A DNA stretch of 64,000 nt from Siderastrea radians (Eukaryota; Cnidaria; Anthozoa; Scleractinia; Rhizangiidae). Under the pieces are notes generated by a model. The model was not told where the DNA came from and searched no databases. It saw nothing but the letters and a program-made list of their open reading frames with translations. Location of the stretch: assembly GCA_964017195.1 (NCBI GenBank), contig OZ024891.1, positions 6,473,994 through 6,537,993 of the forward strand. Reading direction: 5' to 3'. Shown here one piece after another: positions 11,601 through 23,500 of the stretch; the stretch's first letter is position 1; the number at the start of each line of letters is the position of its first letter. The position numbers and the translations under genes are program-made.

Positions 11601-14600
11601 AGCATAATTTATTTGGTTTAAAAACTATGCCGTAAAATTCTGTGTTGTCAGAGGAATTTGAAAGAACTATACTGATACTAATATCTACCTTCAATTTTTT
11701 GGCTTGATAGATTACCAAATTTCCTTAGCAATGGAGCTCCGCTGACGCGCTAGCGCGCTGGCTCCGCTACTAATACCTACCTTCATGTTTTCACATGCAC
11801 ACTGAATAGGTAACAGCAGCCCCGTGTTGACCCGTTCCCATATTGCTGTTCCCGGGCAGAAGAAGAAGAGATCTCTTCCACAAGCAGATACAGTTTCTGC
11901 ACGTGAGTCGTACATACGATCTAGGAAGATCGGGCACCTCGGAATTTTGGCAAAACTAATTGACTCCCTCTTATCTGGTATCTTAATTTAATATTGTGTG
12001 TAGGAAATCTATAGCGGTAAGGCCTAATGTATTAGTCAAAATAAGTCCAATAAGAAAACAACCAATTGACCTTCTAAGGTACAGTGGAATCTGTTGTTTC
12101 AGCGAGTGTTTAGTAGACTGTCTTACTGCAACCTACTCCAGGATTTGGCGATTGTGTATGACGAAAATGTGTAGACAACAAAAATACAAATACAAACAAA
12201 AAACAAACATTACGGGATATTCAACTGAAGTCACATTAGGGTGAAAAAGCAACAATAAAACCTTAACTAATTTGAAAGAAGTTTATGGCCGTGAAATTCT
12301 TTCTATAGGGAATACAACGTAATCACTGTCACTTACACTAATAACATCATCAAAAGCTCATGACCATCTTTGCTTATTTTAGCCCAAGCAACACCTGCAG
12401 GTTTTTTTGAGCAGCGGATCACTGGCGGACGACACCCAGATGATGACAAGAGATACACAATTGGTATGTCCACATGTTATGATTACAATTAAACAACATA
12501 GAATTCCCGTTCAAGCCTGAATTTTTTCAGGTTTCTTCTTTTCAACTGCTTAAGTTGAAACACCTTCACTGCGATGATCTTCATATAATTCTATCTTTAT
12601 CTGCAGTTCAAATATATGATTATTTCATATATATTCATATTCATTTCTCCATCTACGGGATAAATACGAACTCACAATTGACCATCTCCCAGTTGGCTTG
12701 ATAGCTCAGTTGATTAGAGCGCTGCACCGGTATCGCAGAGGTCATGGGTTCGATTCCCGTTCAAGCCTGAATTTTTTCAGGTTTCTTCTTTCTTCTTAAG
12801 TTGAATACCTTCACTGCGATGATCTTCATATAATTCTAATTCTATAGAATTTTAAAGAGCAAAATACTTCCCGAACGTGTGCACATATGAAAGCGTACAA
12901 CATTCGTCTTGGACCTTAAGGGCCGATCATTTAAACGAGGTTTAGACGAGGTTTAACGAAACCGTGGATTAACTCCAAATGAAACTGGTCAACCGAATGG
13001 TTTAGCGACGTGTAGCGCAAACAACGTTTAGCAGGCGTGTAACGCCGACCAAACAACTAGCAACTAAGACTGACCTTCTCATAAAGAGTTTAAGGCCTTT
13101 CTTAAATGCTCTGAAACCAAATCTAACTTTGGCCTTGTTGAAATAATCAGCACAGTTAGTCTAGTTTTGGGAGAATGAGAACTATTGTATAAACCAAATC
13201 CTTTTTAGCGGCTGGCTACTTTTAATTGTTATGCTTCGTTTTCTTGAGCCTTCTGACTCCTAAACATGAACCCTTTTTCGCTGAATGGCCTCCTTTGTAT
13301 TTTTAATTCAGTTCTAGTAGAAGAATGTGTAACAATCAATTAATGAATTGAATCGGACTTCCATTACATTTGACTTATGACCACATTTCCACGTAATATT
13401 TGGAAACAACAATAAAAGACCTTTTATAAAAACGGTATCCTTATAAGCTTGTAGAGAAAAAGGTATCAAATATCTGATCTTCTGTATTTCTGCAGCTCAG
13501 CTAAACCACGCCGCCAGACACCGAAACGTGTATTACGACACTGTCGGAGGAGATCCTTATGGTAAGTGAATACCAGGCTTACCATATTTTCTCAATTAAA
13601 CGCCCGCGGCGTTTATTTCAAACTTGGCATGGCGTTTCTTTGAATCAGCAGTCAGTATTTCGGCCCGCCATTTTTTAAAGAAAGGCTTATTATCCGTTTT
13701 TCTTGGCAGCCGTGTACCTTGCCATTGAATCTTAAGTTTATTATACAACAAACAAACGTCTGTGGGGCTTATTTACTATTCCCTCTTCTATACCCAGCGT
13801 TTATTCGGTGCCTAGCGTTTAATCGAGAAAATACGGTACTCCTTTCAGATAAACATTCATGGGGGTAAGGGGGGGGAGGGTTGGTGGAGACGTTGGGAAG
13901 GTTACCGGGACAAAGGAAGTTGGCACCGGGAGTAAAACAAACAAGCGAGTCAGTGGGAAGTATAACTTATCCTTTTATAGTTGAGCTTGAAATTCTTTCA
14001 GGAGAAAGTGAGAATGCAAACGACAGCAACGAATATTTGTAAGTTATTCCACGGGCGCGCATTGGATATAAGGTCATAACCACCTCACATCCAACAAGTG
14101 CGAGTGGAATAATTATTTTATTAGATTCTCAACTTCGGTAATCGTGACTGACTTTCCCCATATTTTTGGACAAAACATTTGCTCCCCTGTGAGATATTTT
14201 GAACACTGAGGCAGTTGGCTTAGCATGCAATTTTCATCTAAGGCACAATGGAGGTTATTCGTTGATAACTTGTGTGCTTTGAGCCAATGAGAAAGCTAGA
14301 AATTCAATAATGGAGATTGAGAATTGAATAACACACCTTATCATGGTAATACAGACGTCATCTGCATTCTTTCAATAGGTAATAGCAGCCCCGTGCTGAC
14401 CCGCTCACATATTGCTGTGCCAGGCCACAGGAGGAGACGATCAGCCGACCAGGAAGAGTAAGAATGACTTAACTCAGTATTTTTTTTAGAAAGAAGTGTG
14501 AAAGCGTTCGTTTTGCTGCGAGAATGAACAAGGAAACAAGGCTTATTAAAGGCCTAAAAACGAAGGTGTATTAAAGGCCTAAAATAAAAAAAAAAATAAA

Positions 14601-14988
14601 AAATAAAAAACGGGGTTCAAAAAATGTTTAACACTATTTTCGTGGCTTCACGTACAATATATTGCTGCAACCATTTTGAAGTAAGCCCTTTTTCCAATGG
14701 TGTTATGGTATAAGAATCAGATTAATGTCAAAAATTCCAGTAAATTTATTTACGCTGAATTGACACACAGGATATCTGAAAACAGATTGTTTATCTATCA
14801 ATTCATTTAGTGATGAAATGATTTACTTGCACAACCGACACCTGGGTGCGACTGTTAGTTCCACTTTTATTCAATGAAAACTGTTAAGTAGCGTCAAGAA
14901 GTTAACTTACACATTACATTCTCCATTAAAAAGTGCATTATTTTTTTCTTGCAGGCAAACTTTAAAAGAGAAGCTGAGACTCAACTAG
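8632..14988 (+). CDS. secreted precursor with three tandem exon-triplet repeats
   Basis: Twelve exons join into an 864-nt CDS (287 aa): 8632-8689, 8792-8845, 9825-9917, 10226-10291, 10464-10556, 10860-10940, 11240-11305, 11810-11902, 12383-12463, 13496-13561, 14379-14457, 14955-14988. All junctions are phase 1 except the last, which is phase 2. Exon 1 is a hydrophobic signal peptide (MGSFMPMISVLMGAVVLCK). Exons 3-11 are three copies of an A-B-C cassette. A has GFFEQQITGGRHPNDDKRYTI. B has RHRNVYYDTVGGDPYG. C has SSPVLTRSHIAVPG followed by KKKR, KKKR or RRRR. There is no Cys. KR in module A and the multibasic runs in C would suit prohormone-convertase cleavage, releasing three related peptides of about 43 residues. 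TAG is at 14986-14988 and AATAAA at 15052-15057. A secreted peptide precursor or extracellular matrix protein is inferred; no known family recognised. Introns carry a MITE (8883-9310) and SINE copies (12.5-12.8 kb). Confidence 0.88.
8883..9310. mobile_element. 428-bp MITE with TTAA ends
   Basis: It starts TTAAGGACGGTGCCT and ends with the inverse, AGGCACCGTCCTTAA. Inner parts also pair (TTAGCAAGGGCTAT near 9030 with ATAACCCTTGCTAAG near 9230). TTAA at both ends fits a piggyBac-type target duplication. It lies in intron 2 of the secreted precursor gene. It contains a C9-10 run followed by an A-run near 9050. Confidence 0.8.
12503..12645 (+). repeat. 5'-truncated SINE copy
   Basis: It begins within the tRNA-like 3' arm (CCCGTTCAAGCCTGAATT) and has the full tail (CAGGTTTCTTCTTTTCAACT, CACCTTCACTGCGATGATCT). 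It matches the complete copy 190 bp downstream. Confidence 0.8.
12695..12845 (+). repeat. tRNA-headed SINE, full head
   Basis: Bases 12695-12767 fold as a tRNA: acceptor GGCTTGA/TCAAGCC is perfect, the D arm is GCTC/GAGC and the T arm ATGGG/CCCGT. The anticodon loop is CCGGTAT (GGT at 34-36), so the universal U33 is C, and the last anticodon-stem pair is A.C. The same 3' flank recurs at 12.5, 43.6 and 55.1 kb, which marks a SINE family and not a single tRNA gene. Confidence 0.8.
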
Positions 14989-15059
14989 TCTCATGTTGGA
15001 CTGACGGACTCTAAACACTGTATATATAAGATTGATGACGTAGGGAGATCAAATAAATG

Positions 15060-18000
15060 ACCTTATTTTCTTATTTATCTATGAATTGTTCTTTTTTTTT
15101 ATTTAAGGAATTTGAAATGCAAATGCTCAGATCAGGAAAAGGGGACCGGTTATCAAGACATTGTTTATATCTTGTGTTGAAAACTGTCGTTTGTTGGTGT
15201 ACGAAAAGTGCGGTTATTGTTCACAGTGCTTAGATACCCCTAGAGCTTTCTTTACGGATCGTTTCAGTCGCGATGTAGTCTCAATTAATAAATTTCGCTG
15301 ATGGTTATCGCGACATTTCGTGTGATCAAAACAATGGCTGTGCACGAGCATTATACATTCTGGTTCGTTTTTTGCAGTGCTCTACAAAACAACAACAAAA
15401 ACAACATGAAATGGCCAGTATTAAGGTCTTACGGAGAACAGGAAACACACGACACTACTTGAACTTGAGTGCTGTCTCTACCATTTCAACTCCCGAATAG
15501 TTCAGCCACATTAGACAGATTTAACAAGTTGGAATAATCGTGATCGACAATTAAAAATACCTGAATAAACAATGCAATTTAACATTTTTCTTAGTGTTGG
15601 CGTTGTCGTTGCATAAAGTGCTCGCGTTAATTGAGATCGAATTTACTTTTGGTTAAAAATGGTGGTGACGTCTTGCAAACCCCCAATATCTTTCAGTACC
15701 TTTGATGAACGAATAATTATGAAAGTGAGTGGATTTTCTGAGCAAAAGAATGATTTCAAGTTATTTTAAAAAATGAAAGCTTTGTCCTCAGTCGCTCTTG
15801 AAGAGAAAACCGATCGTCCGGAGACTGAGTTAATAACTGAAAATAGCTGGGGCGCTATTACCACCCGCTCGCTTTCGTACCCATTCTTAAGTTTCTGACT
15901 GATTCTAGCTTCTCCCTCAAGAAGAGAGGATGCTGTGGGGGAAACAGAAAAATAAGGTAACTCAATCTCCGACCTCCACCTGGAAAGACAAAAAAGCCTT
16001 TCCAACAAGAACTCAGTTACTAGTTCACGATCTTTGTTTTCAGTTTGTACGTAAATTATTTGCAGACGCTCTTAACGTCAACGAAAGGAAGCTAACACGA
16101 AAATCTTCAAACATTCGTAACTTTTTTGTTTTTTGCTATCGTGAGATGATGAGTCATTCGTATCAGAAATGCAAGAAACTGAAGATTGCCGTGATTGCGA
16201 GCGTTAAATAATCGGAATCAGAGGTCACCGTGCATTTATGAGAGTCAAATCCCTGCGAAGTTATTGCAATACCCAATAGCCCCATTTTTTCTTCAGCGTG
16301 CGCGTTCGATGCACTAATATAACAATAGTGAAGAAAAATATAATTTAATCGGTTCGTGATGTGCGTATACATACTAAATAACGCCAAAGGCAGGGAAAAT
16401 GTGGTTCACATTTTAAATGGAAGTCACTGCCGAGATTGAAAGCCAAACACTGGATGGAAGCCTCTACATGCTTCAATCTTTGCTTATTCTTGGCATGTTA
16501 AAATCCACAACAATGAAATGATCAGGATAATATCCATATTCATATTATCATTTGTTTTTAAAAAACTACATGATCCTGTTTTATTTCGAGAAAGCAGCTT
16601 CTTCTCGACTCATTCAATGGAAAATCTTTCTTCCAATCGTCCATCTCTGGAGGACGTACTTCATAATATACCATTCAGTGCTCCCTGTAGTCTAAGTACG
16701 ACTATATGATTCAGATTCATGAAAAAAAGTTGTTTGTTTTTGTCTTTCTCCACTTGTTATGTAGGATATTTACATAAAATCAATGTACAAATTGAATTCT
16801 TAGGGTCAAATACATGCGATTTATGAAGGTCACTACAAACCAGTCGGTACACGTATTGACCTACTGTAAGTTATTAGGCCCGTATTGACCTCTCTGCAAG
16901 TTATCAAGCCCGCATTGACTTATTGGTAAGTCACTGTGATTTATTTGATCGATGATTTCTTCATTTAACGCTTGGTCACTTTCGTCCTTTTCTTGGAAAG
17001 AAGACTTCTTGTTGACTTAACACTTGATAGTTGCTGAAAGCTGTGATTAAAAAATGTAGTAAAAGAGTTGTTAGTTGAACTGATGCATGACAAGACAAAA
17101 AGTATCAAATAACAAGTGTGAAGTAGTAGTAATTTAACTCCTTTTTTTAACCGGGGTGGCCCATTCAGCTACGAGGCTAGTATCCATAGGTATACGAATC
17201 ATTCTTTTGACTCCTTTAACTCCTGGATGCTCAAAATAAGGGAAAATTCTAAAAATTGACTAGGCAAAAAATTGACGAAAAACAAGAATGGGGTTAAAGA
17301 GCTTTCATTTGAATGGCCACACACAGGCGCAAAAGTTAGAAATACCTTACAGACTCGAGGTTTGACTGTGGGAATGAAAAGGTTGGGCTTTCTGTCGTTG
17401 ACCATATGCTAAATTCATACTACCTACGCTCAGTTGATCTCATAAGAAAAGAACAATTAAGAAAAAAATTTTATGATTTTGTTTCTTAAAGTCACATGTG
17501 TTTTATCATTTTCCAGCATGATTTCGTTCGTGTACATGGAAACCTAAAAAAATCGCTTCTGAGGGTTTTTAAATACGCTCTAATCCATCTGGAAGATGTA
17601 TACCACTTATGTTTAATCTACGTGGATATTTCAATTACTTACATTGACTATCACCAGCGATGCCGTCAAAAATCACGTTCCTATGACGCGCTCGTTGATT
17701 TTGAGAAGCTGGAAAGCAGAATAATGTAATCAACGATAAGAAGACGTTTCAAAGGAAGATGCGCTAAGACATAAGTTGAAGCTAATTCAGTCACGTCCAG
17801 AGTCAATTTCAAAGCATAACGTCTCGTCAGTCGATGCTTATTCCCGGTTTCGTAGCAGATTTGGGGCAGTACTCATCTCTCTATTACAAAGTTCCCTGTC
17901 TTAAAATCTCAGGCGCAGCGTAAGAGCACCTAGAGGACCTAGAGGATTGTTTTGAAGAAATATCTTTTTGAAAGGCTTTATGCGACTCAAATATTCTGAA

Positions 18001-18190
18001 TTAACATTTACCTTAACCCAGAGTAAAGTCTTATCTAGTGAAATACCCTAGGTCACCCAGTAGGGTGTCAACGGTAACTAAGAACAGAGGATAAGAATAT
18101 TTTGCATTACAAATCAACTAAAACACCTTTCTTCTTTGTCACTGCATTTTTTAGTTAAAGCTTTATAAAATGCTAAGTTACATACCTAAA
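15060..18190. other. intergenic, no supported gene
   Basis: Only short non-conserved ORFs are present (for example 15766-16008 and 16518-16709). A weakly repeated motif CGTATTGACCT...AAGTTAT occurs three times near 16850-16930. I see nothing else. Confidence 0.45.
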
Positions 18191-19425
18191 TAAAAATTTG
18201 GTAAAAAAGAAACTTTCTGAGTGCAACAATAGTCTCTAGAGTATTCTTAATGACTCTAACAATTCCTAATGTTATTGTATACGTTTGGTAGCGCTATGTG
18301 TTCGTTTATAGTGTTCCTATTTCGCACGGAATGCCAAGCTTCAAGAATTAGTCTTTGTCGCCACGCCAATGACCTGTCGACAATTTCAACGCTCTCCAAA
18401 TCTATTTCATGACCGTTAAGCATATGGTGTTTGGCCAACAAAGAGTTTTTATCCAATGTTGCTCTGGCCTTTCGTGTTCTTTCAGACGTGTTTTTAGCGC
18501 GCGTGATGTCTGACCAACACAAACACAGTCACAATCTTTACATTTGATCTTATATAAAATTCCTCTGGAAGCCTCTTTCTCGATCTTGTCTTTTGGCTTT
18601 TTGAGTATACTCGAGATGGTGCGAATAGGTTTATGGGCGACCTTGATGTTGAAACCTCGAAGAACGTTTGCAACTCTTTCGGAAAATCCTTTGGCGTAGG
18701 GGAGGATAACAAAGCCACAATGGTCGATGTCATTTATTTCTTGTTGTCTATTCAGTTGGCGGCCATTGTGAATGAAGTTAGCAGGGTAGTTATTAGTGGC
18801 AAGGGCTTTCCCTACTCGCTTAGTTTCCCGTGATACTTCCTCCTTGGTGGAAGGAATGTTCCTCGCACGATCCATGAGAGTGCGAGCGACCGAGTGTTTA
18901 TGCTGGGGATGGTGGTGTGATTTGAAATCAAGGTAACGGTCGGTGTTGGTAGCTTTCCTGTAGACAGACACGGTGATCGAGCCATCTTCTTGTCTGGTTG
19001 TTTTGGTGTCAAGAAAGGCAATGGAACCTTCTGATTCTATCTCGATTGTAAATTTGATGTGAGGGTTGATGGAATTGAGATGTGAGTGGAATTCATCTAC
19101 GCGTTCCCTTTTTACACATACGTGGCTATCATCTACGTATCTAAACCACCATTTGGGAGGGTTAGGGGTCGATGAGAGAGCCTTTTCTTCGACATGTTCC
19201 ATGACAAGATTGGCCAAGATGGCGCTGAATGGGGATCCCATCGGACAACCGAAAATTTGTTGGAAATGATTGCCTTGGAAAACAAAGAAATTGTTGTCGA
19301 GGATGAACTGTAGAAGTGCCATGATATTTTGGATAGATAGGTTGGTTCTCTCCGGTAGTGATTGGTCAGAGTCCAGTCTCTCTTTAACCACTTCGATTGC
19401 TAGGTGGGTCGGGATGCAAGTAACC
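18190..19425 (-). mobile_element. Penelope-like retroelement copy, minus strand (RT + GIY-YIG, frameshifted)
   Basis: The minus-strand ORF 18402-19526 encodes most of a Penelope-type reverse transcriptase. It starts at the segment FTCIPTHLAIEVVKERL, followed by motif B GCPMGSPFSAILANL and the catalytic YVDD motif in WFRYVDDSHVC. It continues into the linker and the GIY-YIG-like start (YKIKCKDCDCVCVGQTSRA). The frame then shifts near 18470. The rest of the endonuclease domain (AKHHMLNGHEIDLESVEI) is in the overlapping frame 18256-18522. The 5' part of the RT is missing. The element ends at about 18190-18212, without the hammerhead tail seen in the plus copy. Non-functional as it stands. Confidence 0.9.
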
Positions 19426-19560
19426 CCCGATGAGATTCTAGTATCTTTTGACGTCGTGTCACTGTTTACTTGCATCCCCACCCACCTAGCCCGATGAGAT
19501 TCTAGTATCTTTTGACGTCGTGTCACTGTTTACTTGCATCCCGACCCACCTAGCAATCTT
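19420..19560 (+). repeat. duplicated RT segment at the centre of the Penelope palindrome
   Basis: The segment CGATGAGATTCTAGTATC...CCCACCTAGC occurs twice in direct orientation (about 19430-19492 and 19493-19555) and encodes SFDVVSLFTCIPTHLA each time. It abuts the inverse of its own end, the start of the minus copy. This is the junction of the two inverted element copies. Confidence 0.8.
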
Positions 19561-20535
19561 GACACCAAAACAACCAGACAAGAAGATGGCTCGATCACCG
19601 TGTCTGTCTACAGGAAAGCTACCAACACCGACCGTTACCTTGATTTCAAATCACACCACCATCCCCAGCATAAACACTCGGTCGCTCGCACTCTCATGGA
19701 TCGCGCGAGGAACATTTCTTCCACCGAGGAGGAAGTATCACGGGAAACTAAGCGAGTAGCGAAAGCCCTCGCCACTAATAACTACCCTGCTAACTTCATT
19801 CACAATGGCCGCCAACTAAATAGACAACAAGAAATAAATGACATCGACCATTGTGGCTTTGTTTTCCTCCCCTACGCCAAAGGATTTTCCGAAAGAGTTG
19901 CAAACGTTCTTCGAGGTTTCAACATCAAGGTCGCCCATAAACCTATTCGCACCATCTCGAGTATACTCAAAAAGCCAAAAGACAAGATCGAGAAAGAGGC
20001 TTCCAGAGGAATTTTATATAAGATCAAATGTAAAGATTGTGACTGTGTTTGTGTTGGTCAGACATCACGCGCGCTAAAAACACGTCTGAAAGAACACGAA
20101 AGGCCAGAGCAACATTGGATAAAAACTCTTTGTTGGCCAAACACCATATGCTTAACGGTCATGAAATAGATTTGGAGAGCGTTGAAATTATCGACAGGTC
20201 ATTGGCGTGGCGACAAAGACTAATTCTTGAAGCTTGGCATTTCGTTCGAAATAGGAACACTATAAACGAACACATAGCGCTACCAAACGTATTCAATAAC
20301 ATCAGGAATTTTTAGAGTCATTAAGAATACTTTAGAGACTATTGTTGCACTCAGAAAGTTCCTCCGAGGTGTGATTTAGTTTTATCACACATCGGTTACA
20401 TATTCTACGCAGGACGCCGTTAGACATTTGCATTTTTATCTTTGCTGAGGAAGGCAACAGTAGTGGCCGAAACGTCCATAACCATATTTTTAGCCAGTGT
20501 CAACTTTTTAATTTCTTTTTTACCAAATTTTTAAC
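19556..20535 (+). mobile_element. Penelope-like retroelement copy, plus strand (RT tail + GIY-YIG, frameshifted)
   Basis: This is an inverted copy of 18240-19030. It resumes at LDTKTTRQEDGSITVSVYRK after an internal deletion that removes most of the RT core, including YVDD. ORF 19534-20169 runs to the GIY-YIG start, and ORF 20049-20315 holds the rest in another frame. The frameshift is the same as in the minus copy, so both derive from one defective template. The 3' tail includes a hammerhead motif and ends with TTTCTTTTTTACCAAATTTT, whose inverse also closes the minus copy. It ends within about 10-20 bp of the stop codon of the next gene. Confidence 0.9.
20445..20476 (+). ncRNA. hammerhead ribozyme core in Penelope tail
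   Basis: CTGAGGA (CUGANGA) is followed by a stem with GGC/GCC flanks around AACAGTAGTG, then GAAAC and GTC. It is placed downstream of the GIY-YIG frame, as expected for Penelope-like elements. Confidence 0.7.
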
Positions 20536-20543
20536 ATGCCTGG

Positions 20544-23500
20544 CTACACACCGAACATTTTTAACATACCTAAATACTTGTCTCCGAAGCCCCATTCTTT
20601 AGCCTTATCTGTAGGCTTAGTAGTGGGGTTAACGGCGACGGGAAGAGGTTTCGTAGTTCCTGGAGGAGGCGCAGGCTTTGGTGGACGTGTCGTGAAGAAA
20701 TGAGGCCGAGGAGGTTTTGTGGTATGAGGCGGTGTCGTTACCACAAGAGAGTTCAACAGTGGCCCTAAAGGAATGTTAAACGTATCACTTGTTACCGTCT
20801 TGTTGTTCAGTGCTGGTGGTGGTGGTTTAGGAGCTGTTGAGGTGATTGGATTTTCTGCTGCAGACGTGGTCGCAGACGACGCTATGGAAGAGTTGGAGAT
20901 AAATGTCATGTTACTAAATGTGGTATTTTCAAGCTCCCAGCCAGGCAGAGTGATGTTTTCGGGAATCCTTATAATGGGTGATTCAATGATTTCTTCTTGT
21001 GTAGCATTCAGAGGAGGTGGTAGAGCCATGCTGTTATTGTTTCCTGTAGTCTGGTTGGAAATCATCGCCGGTTGTGTCGCTGGAATTGTGATGTTTGCAG
21101 TGTTTGTTGATGGAGTAGAAATTGGGTGCCCAGGAAGAGTGGCGTTAAGCTCCGCTGTTACGGTTACCTGTTGGGAAGATGAGATATTTGCAGTTGAAGA
21201 GTTTGTCTGTATAGAGACGGATGTGGAGTTTTCATCTTGGGTATGATCTGATGACAACAGGAACGAAGCAGAAGGAAGGAAGAGGACTGTGTCTTTTTCT
21301 GGAGGTGTTGCGATGACGTACGATGCATTCTCGTATTCTGGTTCCAGTTCTGGTAAGGTCGGCTGTTTAATAGTCGCCGGTGCGTTGGCACTTCCACCTA
21401 GATTAAAACTAGAAGCATTGGATACTTGAGTAGAGACAGTGGTCTGATCTTTTCCAGGGGAAGAAGACGAATGCGATGATTGTGGGAATGGAAGGGATGA
21501 GGATACGCCGGGGAACCGATAAGATGATGGAGCTGAGGCTGGAGCTGTTGCAGGATTTGAGCTGGTTCCAGACTGACCTGTAGGTGATTGCGCTGGTGAT
21601 GATGGTGGGAATGGGGGCGATGATGATACGCCAGAAATGACAATATTAGATGGAACTGGAGCTGGAGCTGGAACCGGAGCCGGAGCTGGGGCTGGAGCTG
21701 GATTTGCGGCTGCAGCCAGAGCTGTTACCGAGTTGGAGTTAGCTGCAGGCTGTGTCACATAAGACTGTGCTGGTGATGGAGCAGCCGACGCTTGGTAGGC
21801 GGGGTAACCAGAATTGCTGGATCCTGCTTGTGAAGCTGTTAAGGGTGAAGAATATGTGGCTGGTGAGGGTGCTCCGTAGCGTTGATATGTTGCTGGAGGC
21901 GGCGGACTTGCAGGATAGCCGTAATAGTTATACGCTTGCTGATTTGTAGATGGAGGTGATGTTGCACTGGCATTTTGGTAGTAGGCTGGACGTGCTTCGT
22001 TAGAAGGGTGGTTATAGGATGTGGCAGCTGGCTGGGTTGCCGCTTGGGAGGCAGATGTGTGCGCTGTAGTAGGAGCGGCCGCTGGTGCTACTGCTGCAGG
22101 TGGGGCAGGAGAGCTGCTACTGCTTGACATGGTAACATTTTGATAAGCTGTTGTGCTGTTGATTATTTTGTAAGAAACAGGTGAATTAGCAACAGCTTTG
22201 GTTTGCGAAACTTCACCAGCGGCGTTCATGTCCATTGGACCTCCAACATTATAGACAGGGACGCTAGCTGTATTTGCAGACAATGATTTATTTCCATATT
22301 TGATGGAGCTATTACTGTTGGTGGCTTCTGGAGCCTGTGGTGTTTCCTTGTTGTAGCTGGTAACGTCGTAGACCGGATAGTTGTCAGCATGACTAATAGA
22401 ATTCATTTTCGATTCCGGAGTTATGTGTTTTTCCTCTTCATTACCTACATAGTAGACTGGATAGCTATCATCGTTGTTACTTTGTGACGAATTATTTATC
22501 GAAGTCGACGATAGGACTGGCTGATTAATTGTCGAGTTTGAACTTGACTGCGAAGGTTGTTGCTGAGAATTTGGCTCTTCTGGATTAGATACGTAGTACA
22601 CGGGATAGCTATTATCCGCTGATGAGTTTGATGGGACTGCACCTGTCAAGGTGTAGGAGCTGACTGAAGACTGGGGCGCGGGAGTCCCTAATGCTGAAGA
22701 ACCACCACTGGCGAAGGTTTGGTTTGTGAATGTAATAGACGTGGAGGCTCCTGCTGATGATTGCAGTGGAGATGCCGGGGCACCATTGCTGATAAAGGTT
22801 TTGTCGGCTGATGTTGAGGGTCCCGGCATGGATGGATAGCTGGATGCTGACGACTGTGGTGCAGCTGCAGCAGATGCTGAAGAACTGCTTTTGGTGTAGG
22901 TTTGGTCTGCAGAGGTTAAAGATGTCTGTGTTGTTGATGGATGGCTTGCTTGCACTGGGCTGACAACTTGAGCACTTTCTTGGGTTGCTAGTTGCTGTTG
23001 TCCGCCCTGTGCTGTTGAAGGTGCCCCAGGACTGCTGTTCCAACCAGCTGAGTATGATGTTTCTATTTTTTAACGAAAAATAAATTGTCAGTGGAACTCT
23101 GTCTCTATGACCATTAATCTTTCTTAGGGACACCCTTGTAGTGTCAGGCTGTTAAAACAAACTCGTGCTCAAGGACAGTGTTATAATCAGTTTCATCGGG
23201 TACTTACGGGAAGAAGTAGACCCTGATTGTAATACTGCACTTTGGCTTGAAATGTACTGCGATGGAGAGGATGAATGTCTTGGATAACCAGGGTATCCTG
23301 CTGAGAAAATTCAATGCAGAAAGAAAATCAATCAAAAATATCACTGTGTTCATTTAAACGCGGGATACACTATGGATAAATGTAAACAGAAAATCGTTAA
23401 CACAGCGTCCAGCGATTGTACTGTGTCCGTGAATGTTAAAAGTTTAAGTTAAGGACAACAACAGGCTTCAGAAGCTAACTGGATGTACTGGAAGTCAGTA

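Noticed and set aside
12695..12768. Functional tRNA-Thr(GGT) gene
   Set aside because: U33 is replaced by C, the anticodon stem has an A.C mismatch, and the same head plus tail recurs as a repeat; called a SINE head instead.
20773..21246. 157-codon plus-strand ORF opposite the secreted protein gene
   Set aside because: Antisense shadow of the Ser/Pro-rich exon; hydrophobic composition is the mirror of its codons.
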